64,000 nucleotides of DNA from Methyloversatilis sp. XJ19-49 (GCF_024580145.1 NZ_JANINI010000004.1:1-64000); one strand, 5' to 3'; positions 7,356 to 14,451 are shown, counted from the first letter of the stretch. Numbers and translations are program-made. The notes: generated by a model from the sequence alone, not told the origin.

Positions 7356-7610
7356 TCAGTAGTGGTAGCGGAGTTGTGCGAGGAGAAGAGAGCCGTCTTC
7401 GATCTTGTAGACCATCCGGTGCTCATCATTGATGCGCCTAGACCAGTAGCCTGATAGCGCGTGTTTGAGTGGCTCCGGTTTTCCGACGCCAGCGAACGGC
7501 TCGCGCTTGACTTCATTGATGAGCTTGTTGATGCGCTCAACCATCTTTCGGTCTTGCTTCTGCCAGTAGAGATAATCTTCCCATGCCTCGTCAGAAAAGA
7601 TCAGCTTCAC
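7356..7610 (-). CDS. yoeB: YoeB toxin (cassette 12, reverse orientation)
   Basis: 84 residues, the normal YoeB length. The fold is a RelE-type ribosome-dependent mRNA interferase that cleaves mRNA at the A site. The catalytic Glu46, Arg65, His83 and terminal Tyr84 of E. coli YoeB are all present (KPEPLKH, DEHRMVY, LRYHY), so it should be active. Its start overlaps the antitoxin stop by 4 nt (ATGA). The pair reads against the array, so it does not depend on the integron promoter. Confidence 0.93.
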   Translation of the reverse strand: MKLIFSDEAWEDYLYWQKQDRKMVERINKLINEVKREPFAGVGKPEPLKHALSGYWSRRINDEHRMVYKIEDGSLLLAQLRYHY

Positions 7611-7858
7611 TCGGCAAGCTTCCGTTCGGTGCCTTTGCCGGCGTCCAGTTGTGCGGTCGCGGACAAGAGCCGTTTGGCATTGGCAGGGTTACGCAGCAAG
7701 TACGCCGTTTCCTCAAGGGCTTGAAAGTCTTCAAGGGAGAGCATGACCACGGCTTGGTCACCGTTTCTGGTGATGATCAGAGGCTCATGGTCGTTGCACA
7801 CGCGATCCATCGTGCGAGCCAAGTTTGCTCTGGCTGAGGAGTAGGTAATGGCATCCAT
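7607..7858 (-). CDS. yefM: YefM/Phd-family antitoxin (cassette 12, reverse orientation)
   Basis: 83 residues from the ATG at 7858 (MDAITYSSARANLARTMDRV). The N-terminal YefM/Phd DNA-binding domain includes VCNDHEPLIITRNGDQAVVMLSLEDF in two recognisable blocks; the C-terminus (ETAYLLRNPANAKRLLSA) is the toxin-binding tail. It neutralises YoeB and represses the operon by binding the palindrome just upstream. A longer frame up to 7942 would run into the operator and is rejected. Confidence 0.92.
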   Translation of the reverse strand: MDAITYSSARANLARTMDRVCNDHEPLIITRNGDQAVVMLSLEDFQALEETAYLLRNPANAKRLLSATAQLDAGKGTERKLAE

Positions 7859-7873
7859 TGGGCACCTCGGTGG

Positions 7874-7894
7874 TTGTACGGAATATTGTACATA
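7874..7894 (-). promoter_or_regulatory. YefM operator palindrome
   Basis: TTGTAC and GTACATA flank GGAATATT, 16 nt upstream of the yefM start on the minus strand. The TGTAC/GTACA inverted repeat with a TGTACA core half is the motif bound by YefM in E. coli (established knowledge). The AT-rich stretch around it probably contains the cassette's own promoter. Confidence 0.7.
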
Positions 7895-7927
7895 TGCGTA
7901 TGCGAACTGTCCACCAGGGGCGGAGAC

Positions 7928-7987
7928 GCCCAACCATTTCATCGAGCGGATTTGCCTTCGGCAAGCTGCTCACGTCAAACGTTAGGC
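7928..7987 (+). repeat. attC site of cassette 12
   Basis: R'' GCCCAAC, R' GTTAGGC, 60 bp, with a TTGCC-ttc-GGCAA central stem. It follows the usual array orientation even though its genes are reversed. Confidence 0.9.
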
Positions 7988-7992
7988 CGCTC

Positions 7993-8571
7993 GTGAAGCA
8001 ACACGATGCTCATCTGTCCCAGTTCAGCATCGCGGTGGGTATTGCCGCTCTTGTTGCACCGGCTCTGCACTCGGCCACAGACGCGCTGGAGTGGTACTAC
8101 GGAGGCTTCTCAGTAGCCCAACTCTGGCTCAACTACATCGCCTTTCTTCCAATGCCTTGGTTGCTGCTCGGGCTGTACGCCGTACGTAAACCAAGGCCAA
8201 ACGTAGTGGGGCTGATCGGCGCACTTCTGTATGGGGCGGCATTCACCTACTTTGCTCATACAACTCTCTACGCAATGGCCGAGAAGATTCCCACCTATGA
8301 AGCCCTGTGGGCTCGTCTTGGCAGCATCTACACAGTTCACGGCGCATTCATGGTGCTCGGAGGCTTCATGTTCGCTTGGTCTGCACTGCGCGCAGGTTGG
8401 TTGCCAAAGTGGCCACTACTGCTCTTCGCGGCGGGCGTCGCACTGAATCTACTTCTTGCTCTTATCCCAGCACCAGACATCCTTCAAACTATCGGCACTG
8501 CAGCCCGCAATCTCGGGCTTGTCGCAATGGGCTATGCCATCCTGTTCAGACAGCTGAAACCAGCGGCCTAA
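7993..8571 (+). CDS. Polytopic membrane protein (cassette 13)
   Basis: 192 residues from a GTG 6 nt after R'; no ATG fits before the first helix. About six transmembrane segments (residues about 10-28, 42-64, 70-92, 110-132, 140-158, 165-185) with short loops. The family is not recognised with certainty; it resembles small DUF4386-like or DoxX-sized membrane proteins in layout only. The stop is in R''. Confidence 0.65.
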   Translation: MKQHDAHLSQFSIAVGIAALVAPALHSATDALEWYYGGFSVAQLWLNYIAFLPMPWLLLGLYAVRKPRPNVVGLIGALLYGAAFTYFAHTTLYAMAEKIPTYEALWARLGSIYTVHGAFMVLGGFMFAWSALRAGWLPKWPLLLFAAGVALNLLLALIPAPDILQTIGTAARNLGLVAMGYAILFRQLKPAA

Positions 8572-8633
8572 CCTTTCAATCGAGAGGCAGGCACCGGCAA
8601 GCCGGTGTCTGCCTCTCATCTCAAACGTTAGAG
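8566..8633 (+). repeat. attC site of cassette 13
   Basis: R'' GCCTAAC and an unusual R' GTTAGAG. The downstream cassette ends in the matching GACCTCTGAC, so the variant R' belongs to the next cassette. Arms GAGAGGCAGGCACCGGC / GCCGGTGTCTGCCTCTC. Confidence 0.88.
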
Positions 8634-8639
8634 GTCACG

Positions 8640-8885
8640 GTGAAGATCCACGGTTACGCCGACGAAGGTCGCGCCATTGGGGACAATGTTCCCGTCGAGC
8701 TTGCAGAAATTATCCTTGTCGCAACTCCAGACGAAATGCGCCGGATTGCCAAGTTTCTTGAGTCTTGCGCGGAGGGAATTGATACCCGTGGCAAGGCTTG
8801 GGAACACGAACATCTTTCGGACAAGGACCGTTCGTTCGAAAGCTCACCGCATTTTGTTGTGTTTAACCCGGATTGCGGCCAATGA
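8640..8885 (+). CDS. Small unrecognised protein (cassette 14)
   Basis: 81 residues from a GTG 6 nt after R' (VKIHGYADEG). Layout: a strand, an acidic linker, the ELAEIILVATPDEMRRIAKFLESCA helix pair in two parts, then a C-terminal strand SPHFVVFNPD. The same general outline is common in small Imm or phage-resistance accessory proteins, but no family can be named. The longer upstream frame (from 8307) is a shadow of the previous gene. Confidence 0.55.
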   Translation: MKIHGYADEGRAIGDNVPVELAEIILVATPDEMRRIAKFLESCAEGIDTRGKAWEHEHLSDKDRSFESSPHFVVFNPDCGQ

Positions 8886-8886
8886 C

Positions 8887-8958
8887 CTCTGACTTTCCGC
8901 TCCAGAGGGACGCTTCGTCGGCAAGCCTGCGAAGCGTCCCAGCGCTTGCACGTTGGGC
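8887..8958 (+). repeat. attC site of cassette 14
   Basis: Variant R'' CTCTGAC pairs with the cassette's own R' GTTAGAG (extended GACCTCTGAC / GTTAGAGGTC, one mismatch); R' GTTGGGC. Arms GGGACGCTTCG / CGAAGCGTCCC. Confidence 0.85.
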
Positions 8959-8961
8959 GTC

Positions 8962-9258
8962 ATGAGCGAACATCGTTCCCGGCATCACACGCAAGACAGA
9001 CGTGGCTCAACTGTCAAGGAAGGCACACGTGTGCGTGTCATCGAAATTTCGCCGTCAGTTCTTGAGCCTTTCGATCTGCAAGAGATATCGCGTGTTCAAT
9101 CGATGCTTGGCGAAGTCTTCTCCGTGTATGAGGTCGATCCGTACGGTAGGGCATTGATCGAGAAATGGTGGCATGAAGGTGAAGAACACTCGACGTCGCA
9201 TTCTCTAGCTCTTGAACCATCACGAGATGGCGGTCGTTTCAGACAATTGAACCCATGA
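8962..9258 (+). CDS. Unrecognised small protein (cassette 15)
   Basis: 98 residues from the ATG in GTTGGGCGTCATG. It starts with a basic stretch (SEHRSRHHTQDRRG), then a strand VRVIEISPSVLEPFDLQEI and an aromatic C-terminal half (YGRALIEKWWHEGEEH). The core looks like a small SH3-like barrel that recurs among cassette proteins, with no function known to me. Its attC is decayed. Confidence 0.55.
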   Translation: MSEHRSRHHTQDRRGSTVKEGTRVRVIEISPSVLEPFDLQEISRVQSMLGEVFSVYEVDPYGRALIEKWWHEGEEHSTSHSLALEPSRDGGRFRQLNP

Positions 9259-9346
9259 TCAGGCCCTGCACAGGTTTCTCTCGTTGCTCAGTTGCCGTGT
9301 CGCTGGCGCCGACTTTTTGTGTCTGCCACTTTTCATCCGCGCCGCC

Positions 9347-9433
9347 GCCCAAGCCGGCGTTAGAAATGGAACCTGCAAGTGACGCTTGCAGGTTCCGTCC
9401 GCGCTCCGGCCGTCCCTCACCTCAACGTCAGGC
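9347..9433 (+). repeat. Decayed attC remnant of cassette 15
   Basis: R''-like GCCCAAG at 9347 and R'-like GTCAGGC at 9427, with a perfect 12-bp central stem GGAACCTGCAAG / CTTGCAGGTTCC. Mutations in both boxes make recombination unlikely. About 90 bp between the gene stop and this site hold nothing I recognise. Confidence 0.6.
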
Positions 9434-9438
9434 CTCTT

Positions 9439-9873
9439 GTGACTAAGCCCGACTTTCTTTTGCTGCTGCTTCTGAACAGTGCATGTAGCTCGACGCATGA
9501 CTTGAAGCGAGACGGTCCGAACTATCTCGGCGGTGGTGGTGGCTTCATAGACGACGAGATGGCGCCGGGTGTCTACCGCATCAAGGGCTTCAGCAACCTC
9601 TCGCTCTTCGCCACTCCGGACTCGGCCGCAGAAACATTCCGTTATCGAGCGCAGCAGCTGTGTCCTGCCGGATACGACGAAGTACGGAGCTCTTTGAATG
9701 CGTACCGCTCCTCGAGTGGCGGCGTAACGATAGTCCCCAACCCCGAAAGTCCGGTCCCGGTCGAATTGCCGCCGCCTGTCATAACTTCCAAGATCGGGTT
9801 CGTGAGTTGCAATGACAGCCCTTTGTCCCTCCACGAAGCGCATATGCTTGTTACGGCGGGTGACGAACCGTGA
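9439..9873 (+). CDS. Putative lipoprotein (cassette 16)
   Basis: 144 residues from a GTG just after the decayed R'. The N-terminus VTKPDFLLLLLLNSAC is a short lipoprotein signal with a lipobox-like NSAC (Cys16). A glycine run and a domain with SLFATPDSAAETFRYRAQQLCPAGYDEV follow; the latter is like CC-containing lipoproteins that carry one conserved disulfide (here CP...SCND). The product is probably anchored to a membrane in the periplasm. The function is unknown. Confidence 0.55.
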   Translation: MTKPDFLLLLLLNSACSSTHDLKRDGPNYLGGGGGFIDDEMAPGVYRIKGFSNLSLFATPDSAAETFRYRAQQLCPAGYDEVRSSLNAYRSSSGGVTIVPNPESPVPVELPPPVITSKIGFVSCNDSPLSLHEAHMLVTAGDEP

Positions 9874-9887
9874 CGGAATCGCCGGAG

Positions 9888-9958
9888 GTCCGACCGGTCA
9901 TTCCAGCGGACCTAAGCAAAAAACCGCTCAGGCCGGTGAATCCAGAATTCAAGCCGCC
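9888..9958 (+). repeat. Decayed attC remnant of cassette 16
   Basis: The segment TCATTCCAGCGGACC, followed by GGCCGGTGAATCCAG, matches the arms of the short attC type at 386, 2465 and 4777. R'' has become GTCCGAC and R' is lost. Confidence 0.55.
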
Positions 9959-9970
9959 GAGCCGATAACC

Positions 9971-10618
9971 ATGAACAAAGCTAGCCTCTTCCTTCTTGCC
10001 GCTCTGGCGCTGCAAGGATGCACCATCACTCGAAGCGATTCCCTTATCGCCTTCACTCCGGTCCCTCTCAAGCGTGCTGCAGTCGCAGATGAAATCGATG
10101 GTGCTGCAGTCAGACAGGTGTCGGTCATCGATTCTCGCCGGGATGGATAATCTGGTCGTCCCATCACTGATGGCCGGATATTGCTGAACAAACGCAACGG
10201 GTATGGCAGAAAGATGGAAGGCGTCTACGCTGCAGCACGCCCGCTGGCCGAGTATGCAAAGGCCTCCTTGGAAGATTCGCTTGTTCGCCTTGGTGTAGCT
10301 CGGCAGCAACACGCTCGGTACGAGATTCAGGTGATCCTGCATGAAGTTGACGATCCGCACTACGAAAGAGGCTTCTTTCAGTCACCCGCGAACTACTTGA
10401 CCTTGGCGGCAACGGTAGCGGTGATGGAAACGGCAAGTCAGAAGGAGTTATGGCGTCAGACCATTCTCGCCAGGACCGAGCTGACGTTTCAAGGCGTGTT
10501 CGGCGGCGCCGACGATTACGCCCGCGCTTTGCCCTCTCTAATGAATGATCTTGTCGTACGCTGCGTCACCGCTCCCGGATTCGCGGAGGCACTGAGAAAT
10601 GGTGAGGTCAGAACGTGA
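9971..10618 (+). pseudogene. YajG-like lipoprotein gene broken by an in-frame stop (cassette 17)
   Basis: The ATG at 9971 opens a lipoprotein signal (MNKASLFLLAALALQGCTI, lipobox LQGC). The same frame is interrupted by a single TAA at 10148-10150 and then stays open to 10618, reading on through ILLNKRNGYG, a block typical of YajG-type lipoproteins just after VSVIDSRRDG. Joined, the product would be about 214 residues with one nonsense codon. The downstream piece alone lacks any signal. This is either recent decay or a sequencing difference. Confidence 0.6.
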
Positions 10619-10622
10619 GTCG

Positions 10623-10688
10623 GCCGAACCCTTCCATCGACACGGACGCTGCGCGATAGCGCCGCGCCAGTCACCTCTACGGTTACGC
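10623..10688 (+). repeat. Decayed attC remnant of cassette 17
   Basis: R''-like GCCGAAC and R'-like GTTACGC at the expected spacing (66 bp), with a CTGCGCGATAGCGCCGCG core. The arm TTCCATCGACACGGACG resembles the sites at 5363 and 5922. Confidence 0.5.
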
Positions 10689-10702
10689 CTCAGGAAGAAT
10701 CA

Positions 10703-11188
10703 ATGCGCACGCTGTCTCTACTGCTCTTGTCTGCGACGCTCGCATTTCCGAATCTGTCTTCCGCGCAGGAGCGTGACGAGAGCGAGATTGTCATGATCGG
10801 CACCACCGACCCTGAAATGGTCGATGCGATCCGAACGGCTAGAGCCGGACTCGATGACTTTCTTGCGTTAGCCAATTCACCCTCAACAGGAACGGAACAG
10901 TTCAAGTTGAAGGTCATGATTCGTGACGGTGACGCGACAGAGCACTTCTGGGTAGTTCCATTCCGCCCCACCGGCACGGGATTCGAGGGCGTCCTCGCTA
11001 ATGATCCGAAGGTCGTTCACAACGTCAAAGCAGGTCAGCAGATACAGTTCACGAGGAATCAGATCTCAGATTGGGGTTATTCAAGGAATGGCCGTCAAGT
11101 CGGTAGCTACACCGTGTGCGTACTGTTCAAGAAAATGCCACCTGAGCAGGCCGACTACTACCGAAAGAATCACGGATTCGACTGCTAG
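10703..11188 (+). CDS. DUF2314 protein with signal peptide (cassette 18)
   Basis: 161 residues. Residues 1-21 are a Sec signal (cleavage after SSA, before QERDE). The mature part fits DUF2314: FKLKVMIRDGDATEHFWVVPF, then GFEGVLANDPKVVHNVKAGQ, then ISDWGYSRNGRQVGSYTV, the conserved eH-W and DW positions being present. The family has no established activity. Exported DUF2314 proteins are common in betaproteobacteria. Confidence 0.75.
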   Translation: MRTLSLLLLSATLAFPNLSSAQERDESEIVMIGTTDPEMVDAIRTARAGLDDFLALANSPSTGTEQFKLKVMIRDGDATEHFWVVPFRPTGTGFEGVLANDPKVVHNVKAGQQIQFTRNQISDWGYSRNGRQVGSYTVCVLFKKMPPEQADYYRKNHGFDC

Positions 11189-11200
11189 GCTGGAGCAGCT

Positions 11201-11245
11201 GAGGTCTGACGTCTCGGCCAAGGAAGACGCCTTCAGCCTTACGCC
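11201..11245 (+). repeat. Decayed attC remnant of cassette 18
   Basis: GAGGTCTGAC at 11201 is a mutated complement of this cassette's start (GTTACGCCTCAGG at 10682), and CTTACGCCTCTC at 11239 looks like the next R'. The interior is shortened. Confidence 0.4.
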
Positions 11246-11260
11246 TCTCACAACATCGAC

Positions 11261-11725
11261 ATGGCAACCTCGTACCGCTTTGGCGTCCTCAGCTACCAGA
11301 TCATTGGCGCGGTCTGCAGCCTCTTCTTCCTGGGGTGTGCTGCTGGAGCGTTCCTAGCCCGGCAGTACCCACCAATCGCAGTCTTCGCGTTCTTCGCATG
11401 CATGGGCCTGTACATGACTGCCAGCGCCGGAAGCTTTGAGTTATCCGAGAAGTCGGTCACCCATCACAATCTCCTCGGCACGTTCCGCATGACTTGGGCG
11501 GAAGTTCGGAGGGTTGAGTTGGGTACTCAGGGCTCGATCATCCTTCACGGTGAAGGCAAGCGCTTCGCGCTCGCACCGCCTGCCTACTGGTCAGGCAGGC
11601 AGAAGCCGGAAGCATTCGAATTGCTCCGCAAGACCATTGATCAACTCGGTGTACTTACGTATCCAAGTAACACTGCCGACTACAAGGTCCACAAAAATGT
11701 TCGGGTCCGTAAGGGAGAGGCCTGA
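11261..11725 (+). CDS. Membrane-anchored bacterial PH-like domain protein (cassette 19)
   Basis: 154 residues. Two transmembrane helices (about residues 10-32 and 38-56) are followed by a cytosolic beta domain FELSEKSVTHHNLLGTFRMTWAEVRRVELG in successive strands, as in bacterial PH domains placed after a membrane hairpin. No active site is visible. The function is unknown. Its end (GAGAGGCCTGAG, 11714-11725) is a decayed complement of its start at 11239. Confidence 0.6.
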   Translation: MATSYRFGVLSYQIIGAVCSLFFLGCAAGAFLARQYPPIAVFAFFACMGLYMTASAGSFELSEKSVTHHNLLGTFRMTWAEVRRVELGTQGSIILHGEGKRFALAPPAYWSGRQKPEAFELLRKTIDQLGVLTYPSNTADYKVHKNVRVRKGEA

Positions 11726-12144
11726 GGCAGGCGCAGCAGTGACGACTCCCACACCGAGCGGATGAAGCGGCGCATCGACTCCGAGCACGGCAAGCGGGAT
11801 GAAAGGCGCGCGCCTTGCCGGGGTCGAACCGGTGTTCGGCAACCTGCGGCACCACAAGCGGCTCGATCGCTTCACGTTACTCGGGCGCACCAAGGACGAT
11901 GCTGCAGTGGAAGCTCCAATGCATGGTGCACAACATCGAAAAGCTCGGGCACCACGGCTACGCGAATTAGGTATGCTGGCGGAAAGGGAAACGCGCCGAT
12001 CCGGTCTGTCAGGAGCTGCGTATGAGGGCGTAAGGGGACGACGATGAAACCGCTGAACCGGGACTGATGCGATGAAGAATGAATTGAAGCCAGCTATTGC
12101 CGGGCGCAGCAACTTGGCCCGAAACGGGGTTCTTCTACTGCGTC
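11726..12144 (+). mobile_element. IS1182-family remnant
   Basis: Between 11762 and 11970 the three frames together spell a transposase C-terminus: MKRRIDSEHGK, then VEPVFGNLRHHKRLDRFTL, then (shifted by one base near 11900) MVHNIEKLGHHGYAN and a stop at 11968. At least two frameshifts are needed. The following 170 bp end with GGGGTTCTTCTACTGCG, like an IS1182 3' tail. No intact transposase or left end remains. The remnant lies between an R''-like box (11716) and an R'-like GTTAGAA (12145), so it seems to have entered an attC. Confidence 0.65.
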
Positions 12145-12165
12145 GTTAGAACACAAGGAACAGTG

Positions 12166-12570
12166 ATGGAAACTCAAGCCGTCGCGCAGAAACCGCAACC
12201 CGTCGGGATCGCCGTGAATCTCCTTTGGGCATCCTTGGGCGTGGGTTTGGTCAAGACCTTGATTGACTATTCACACGTCACTGCTCAGGCATCCGTAGCG
12301 TTCACAACTGTCGTCGTGGTCTTTACGTTCGCCTTGATCGGATTTCTCGTTTTCAAGATCTCCGCTGGCAAGAACTGGGCGCGTATCACATTCCTTGTCC
12401 TATTCATCATCGGCGTATTGCCAAGCCTGTTCGTCGTAGTGGGCGAGTTCTCGCGGTCATTGATTCTTGGGGTGCTTTCAGTAGCTCAAATCGGCCTTCA
12501 GGGCTACGCCCTCTTCTTGCTGTTTTCCCTGCCGGGTAGCACCTGGTTTCGCAAGGTTGTATCCGCTTGA
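12166..12570 (+). CDS. Four-helix membrane protein (cassette 20)
   Basis: 134 residues; the ATG at 12166 has AAGGA 5 nt upstream. Four hydrophobic segments (about 18-36, 46-66, 72-96, 100-122) with short loops. It resembles small membrane proteins often seen in cassette arrays. The cassette ends still match in 11 of 13 positions (GTTAGAACACAAG at 12145 / CTTGAGTTGTAAC at 12566), so this is a genuine cassette although its R'' and R' are altered. Confidence 0.6.
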   Translation: METQAVAQKPQPVGIAVNLLWASLGVGLVKTLIDYSHVTAQASVAFTTVVVVFTFALIGFLVFKISAGKNWARITFLVLFIIGVLPSLFVVVGEFSRSLILGVLSVAQIGLQGYALFLLFSLPGSTWFRKVVSA

Positions 12571-12571
12571 G

Positions 12572-12640
12572 TTGTAACCCGGCGGTGCAGGGGATGCGGC
12601 ACGATCACGCCGCGCAGCGTCGGTCTCCTCTACGTTGGGC
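12572..12640 (+). repeat. Partly decayed attC of cassette 20
   Basis: R'' TTGTAAC and R' GTTGGGC, 69 bp, with core GCACGATCACGCCGCGC. The boxes still fit the consensus loosely. Confidence 0.6.
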
Positions 12641-12735
12641 CTGTCGGCGGCCGCTGAACGTCTACGTTGAAAGTCTTCAAAGGCAGCGCGCTGCAGTCTG
12701 GTGACAAAAGGCACACGTCAAGGTAGCATTTCCGC

Positions 12736-13032
12736 ATGAAGCCATTTCGCTGGAGCCCGGAGAAGAACGGTGTGCTCAAGGAAGATCGAGGCGTGTCCTT
12801 CGAGAGCATGGTCGTTGCCATCGAGGCTGGCGGACTTCTGGACATCCTTGCTCATCCCAACGAGCAAAGGTACCCGAGACAACGTGTCCTTGTTGTCGCC
12901 CATGACAGCTATGCCTACCTGGTACCGTTCGTCGAAGAGGACGATTACTTTTTCCTCAAAACGGTCATTCCGAGCCGCAAAGCGACCAGGGACTACTTGA
13001 ACCAAGGTGACGATGATGCCCACCAAGATTGA
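12736..13032 (+). CDS. BrnT-like toxin (cassette 21)
   Basis: 98 residues. It opens MKPFRWSPEKN, followed by a RGVSFESMVVAIEAGG helix, then VLVVAHDSYAYLVPFVEEDD strands and the C-terminal LKTVIPSRKATRDYL block, the layout of BrnT-type/RelE-fold toxins. The following gene overlaps it and encodes a ribbon-helix-helix antitoxin, which supports the call. The biochemical target is presumably RNA by family, not shown here. Confidence 0.7.
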   Translation: MKPFRWSPEKNGVLKEDRGVSFESMVVAIEAGGLLDILAHPNEQRYPRQRVLVVAHDSYAYLVPFVEEDDYFFLKTVIPSRKATRDYLNQGDDDAHQD

Positions 13033-13336
13033 TCACGACGAAAGCGAGCTTCTGAAGGCCTTTGAACAGGGGCAGTTGAAGTCCGTCGCAACGAAGAGCG
13101 AGCTGGCCAGGTTCAAGGCGGCTGCACGAGCCACGGCTTTGAAGGATCGGCGCGTCAACATCCGTCTGTCGTCCGGGGACTTGTCGGACATCCAGATCAA
13201 AGCGCTTGAGGAGGGCATTCCTTACCAGACGCTCATCGCCAGCGTGCTGCACAAGTACGTTACAGGTCGTCTGACTGAGCGCCCTGCAGCAAGCAGGCAA
13301 GCGTTGAAGACCAAAGTGCCGAAAAGCGGCGGCTGA
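13013..13336 (+). CDS. CopG/BrnA-like antitoxin (cassette 21)
   Basis: 107 residues if started at ATG 13013; ATG 13016 gives better spacing to the AAGGTGA at 13004, and a GTG at 13007 is also in frame. RRVNIRLSSGDLSDIQIKALEEGIPYQTLIASVLHKYVTGRL, read in two parts, is the ribbon-helix-helix strand and helices typical of CopG-type antitoxins. It overlaps the toxin gene and should be its antidote and the repressor of the pair. Confidence 0.75.
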   Translation: MMPTKIDHDESELLKAFEQGQLKSVATKSELARFKAAARATALKDRRVNIRLSSGDLSDIQIKALEEGIPYQTLIASVLHKYVTGRLTERPAASRQALKTKVPKSGG

Positions 13337-13360
13337 GCAAGCGCTTCGGTCATGCCGGAC

Positions 13361-13430
13361 ACGCCCAACGTCTCGGTTGTGCTGACCACCCGAAGCTGCG
13401 CTGCCCGACGTCCTCGCAACGACGGCCTCA
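13361..13430 (+). repeat. Decayed attC remnant of cassette 21
   Basis: GACACGCCCAAC at about 13356-13367 matches the complement of this cassette's start (GTTGGGCCTGTC at 12634) with one mismatch. No clear R' follows; the right edge is approximate. Confidence 0.45.
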
Positions 13431-13434
13431 AGTC

Positions 13435-13869
13435 GTGAAAGCCACCGTTCACAAATTCAAGCGCGGAACGGCGTGGCCGAACGAGGGATTCGTTCAGGGG
13501 GCGATCGAGGCATTTTTTCGCGCCGGTGGCTTTGACGTCGGCAAGCACCGGACGATCGACCTCGTATGCTCACACCCTTTCAGCGGTGTTGAATGGAGAG
13601 TCGAAGCGAAAGGGCTGACCACCGCCGTAGGCCTCGACTTCCGAACTGGCTTGGGCCAGCTGATCCAGGGCATGGAGGAGCCAGGCATCGAGTACGGACT
13701 CGCCGTGCCAGACATTCCACAGTTCCGGAAGCAGGTTTTCGCGGTCCCGTCCTGGGTGGTTGAGACTTTGAGAATTCACTGGTTGTTCGTTCAGCCCGAC
13801 GGGTCAGTAAAGATTGAATCGGTCAGGTTCAGAAGGCCGCAGCATCCGACTGCCTTCGACGTCGGCTGA
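13435..13869 (+). CDS. PD-(D/E)XK-nuclease-like protein
   Basis: 144 residues from a GTG at 13435. After an N-terminal helix (FVQGAIEAFFRAGGF) come RTIDLVC (Asp42), the strand VEWRVEAKG (Glu57-x-Lys59) and a helix with Gln (TGLGQLIQGM): the order and spacing of the PD-(D/E)XK nuclease core. The rest is two strands and a helix, so it is a minimal single-domain member. No methyltransferase or partner gene adjoins. It lies in the decayed tail of the array, where cassette ends can no longer be proved. Confidence 0.6.
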   Translation: MKATVHKFKRGTAWPNEGFVQGAIEAFFRAGGFDVGKHRTIDLVCSHPFSGVEWRVEAKGLTTAVGLDFRTGLGQLIQGMEEPGIEYGLAVPDIPQFRKQVFAVPSWVVETLRIHWLFVQPDGSVKIESVRFRRPQHPTAFDVG

Positions 13870-13891
13870 GTGGTGGAGTCAGGCGTAGCCG

Positions 13892-14317
13892 ATGCACGAG
13901 CCGCTGCCCTACCGACTGCTCGCGGATGCGGTCCTGCTGCTGCATTTCGCCGTGGTGGTGTTTGTCGTCGCCGGGCTCGCTGCGATCGTCGCAGGGAATC
14001 TGCGAGGATGGCGCTGGGTGAATGGCCTGTGGTTTCGTCTCGCTCATCTCGCTGCCATCGGGGTCGTCGTCGTCCAGTCGATGCTGGGCAGGCTGTGTCC
14101 GTTGACGGTGCTGGAATCGTGGCTGCGCGAACAAGCCGGCGGTGCGGCCTACAGCCGGAGCTTCGTTGAACACTGGGTTCAGCGCGTTCTTTTCTACGAG
14201 GCGCCGTTCTGGGTGTTCACGGTGGCGTACGTGGCCTTCGGCCTGCTCGTCCTTGCGGCGTGGTGGCGTTTTCCGCCGCGCAGGAGGGCTAAAAATGGCC
14301 AAGCGGGCAGCACCTGA
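13892..14317 (+). CDS. DUF2784 membrane protein
   Basis: 141 residues. The start LADAVLLLHFAVVVFVVAGL, the central WRWVNGLWFRLAHLAAIGVVVVQS in two parts, and CPLTVLESWLREQAG are diagnostic of DUF2784, a four-helix inner-membrane family common in proteobacteria. A conserved His in the first helix and the Cys before the third are present, suggestive of cofactor or metal binding but unproven. GC-rich codon use is like the chromosome rather than the early cassettes. Confidence 0.85.
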   Translation: MHEPLPYRLLADAVLLLHFAVVVFVVAGLAAIVAGNLRGWRWVNGLWFRLAHLAAIGVVVVQSMLGRLCPLTVLESWLREQAGGAAYSRSFVEHWVQRVLFYEAPFWVFTVAYVAFGLLVLAAWWRFPPRRRAKNGQAGST

Positions 14318-14319
14318 CG

Positions 14320-14438
14320 TGTCGCTGAGGCCGAGCGCCGGCGGAACGCTGTCGGGGCTGTTGTGGCGGTACGGTAGATTGTCGCCAACCGGGCCCCGGC
14401 ATCCTGTTGTCGTTGCCCGCCCACCTCGGACGTCAGAC
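14320..14438 (+). repeat. Decayed 129-bp-type attC remnant
   Basis: GTACGGTAGATTGTCGCC followed by AACCGGGCC at about 14370-14399 is nearly the core of the attC at 7224, and GTCAGAC at 14432 stands where R' should be. It is the last attC-like trace and sets the minimum right edge of the array. Confidence 0.5.
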
Positions 14439-14451
14439 GTCGGGATTCACC

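Noticed and set aside
1-14438. Integron integrase in the window
   Set aside because: No tyrosine recombinase is readable in any frame; the cassette orientation puts it left of the window.
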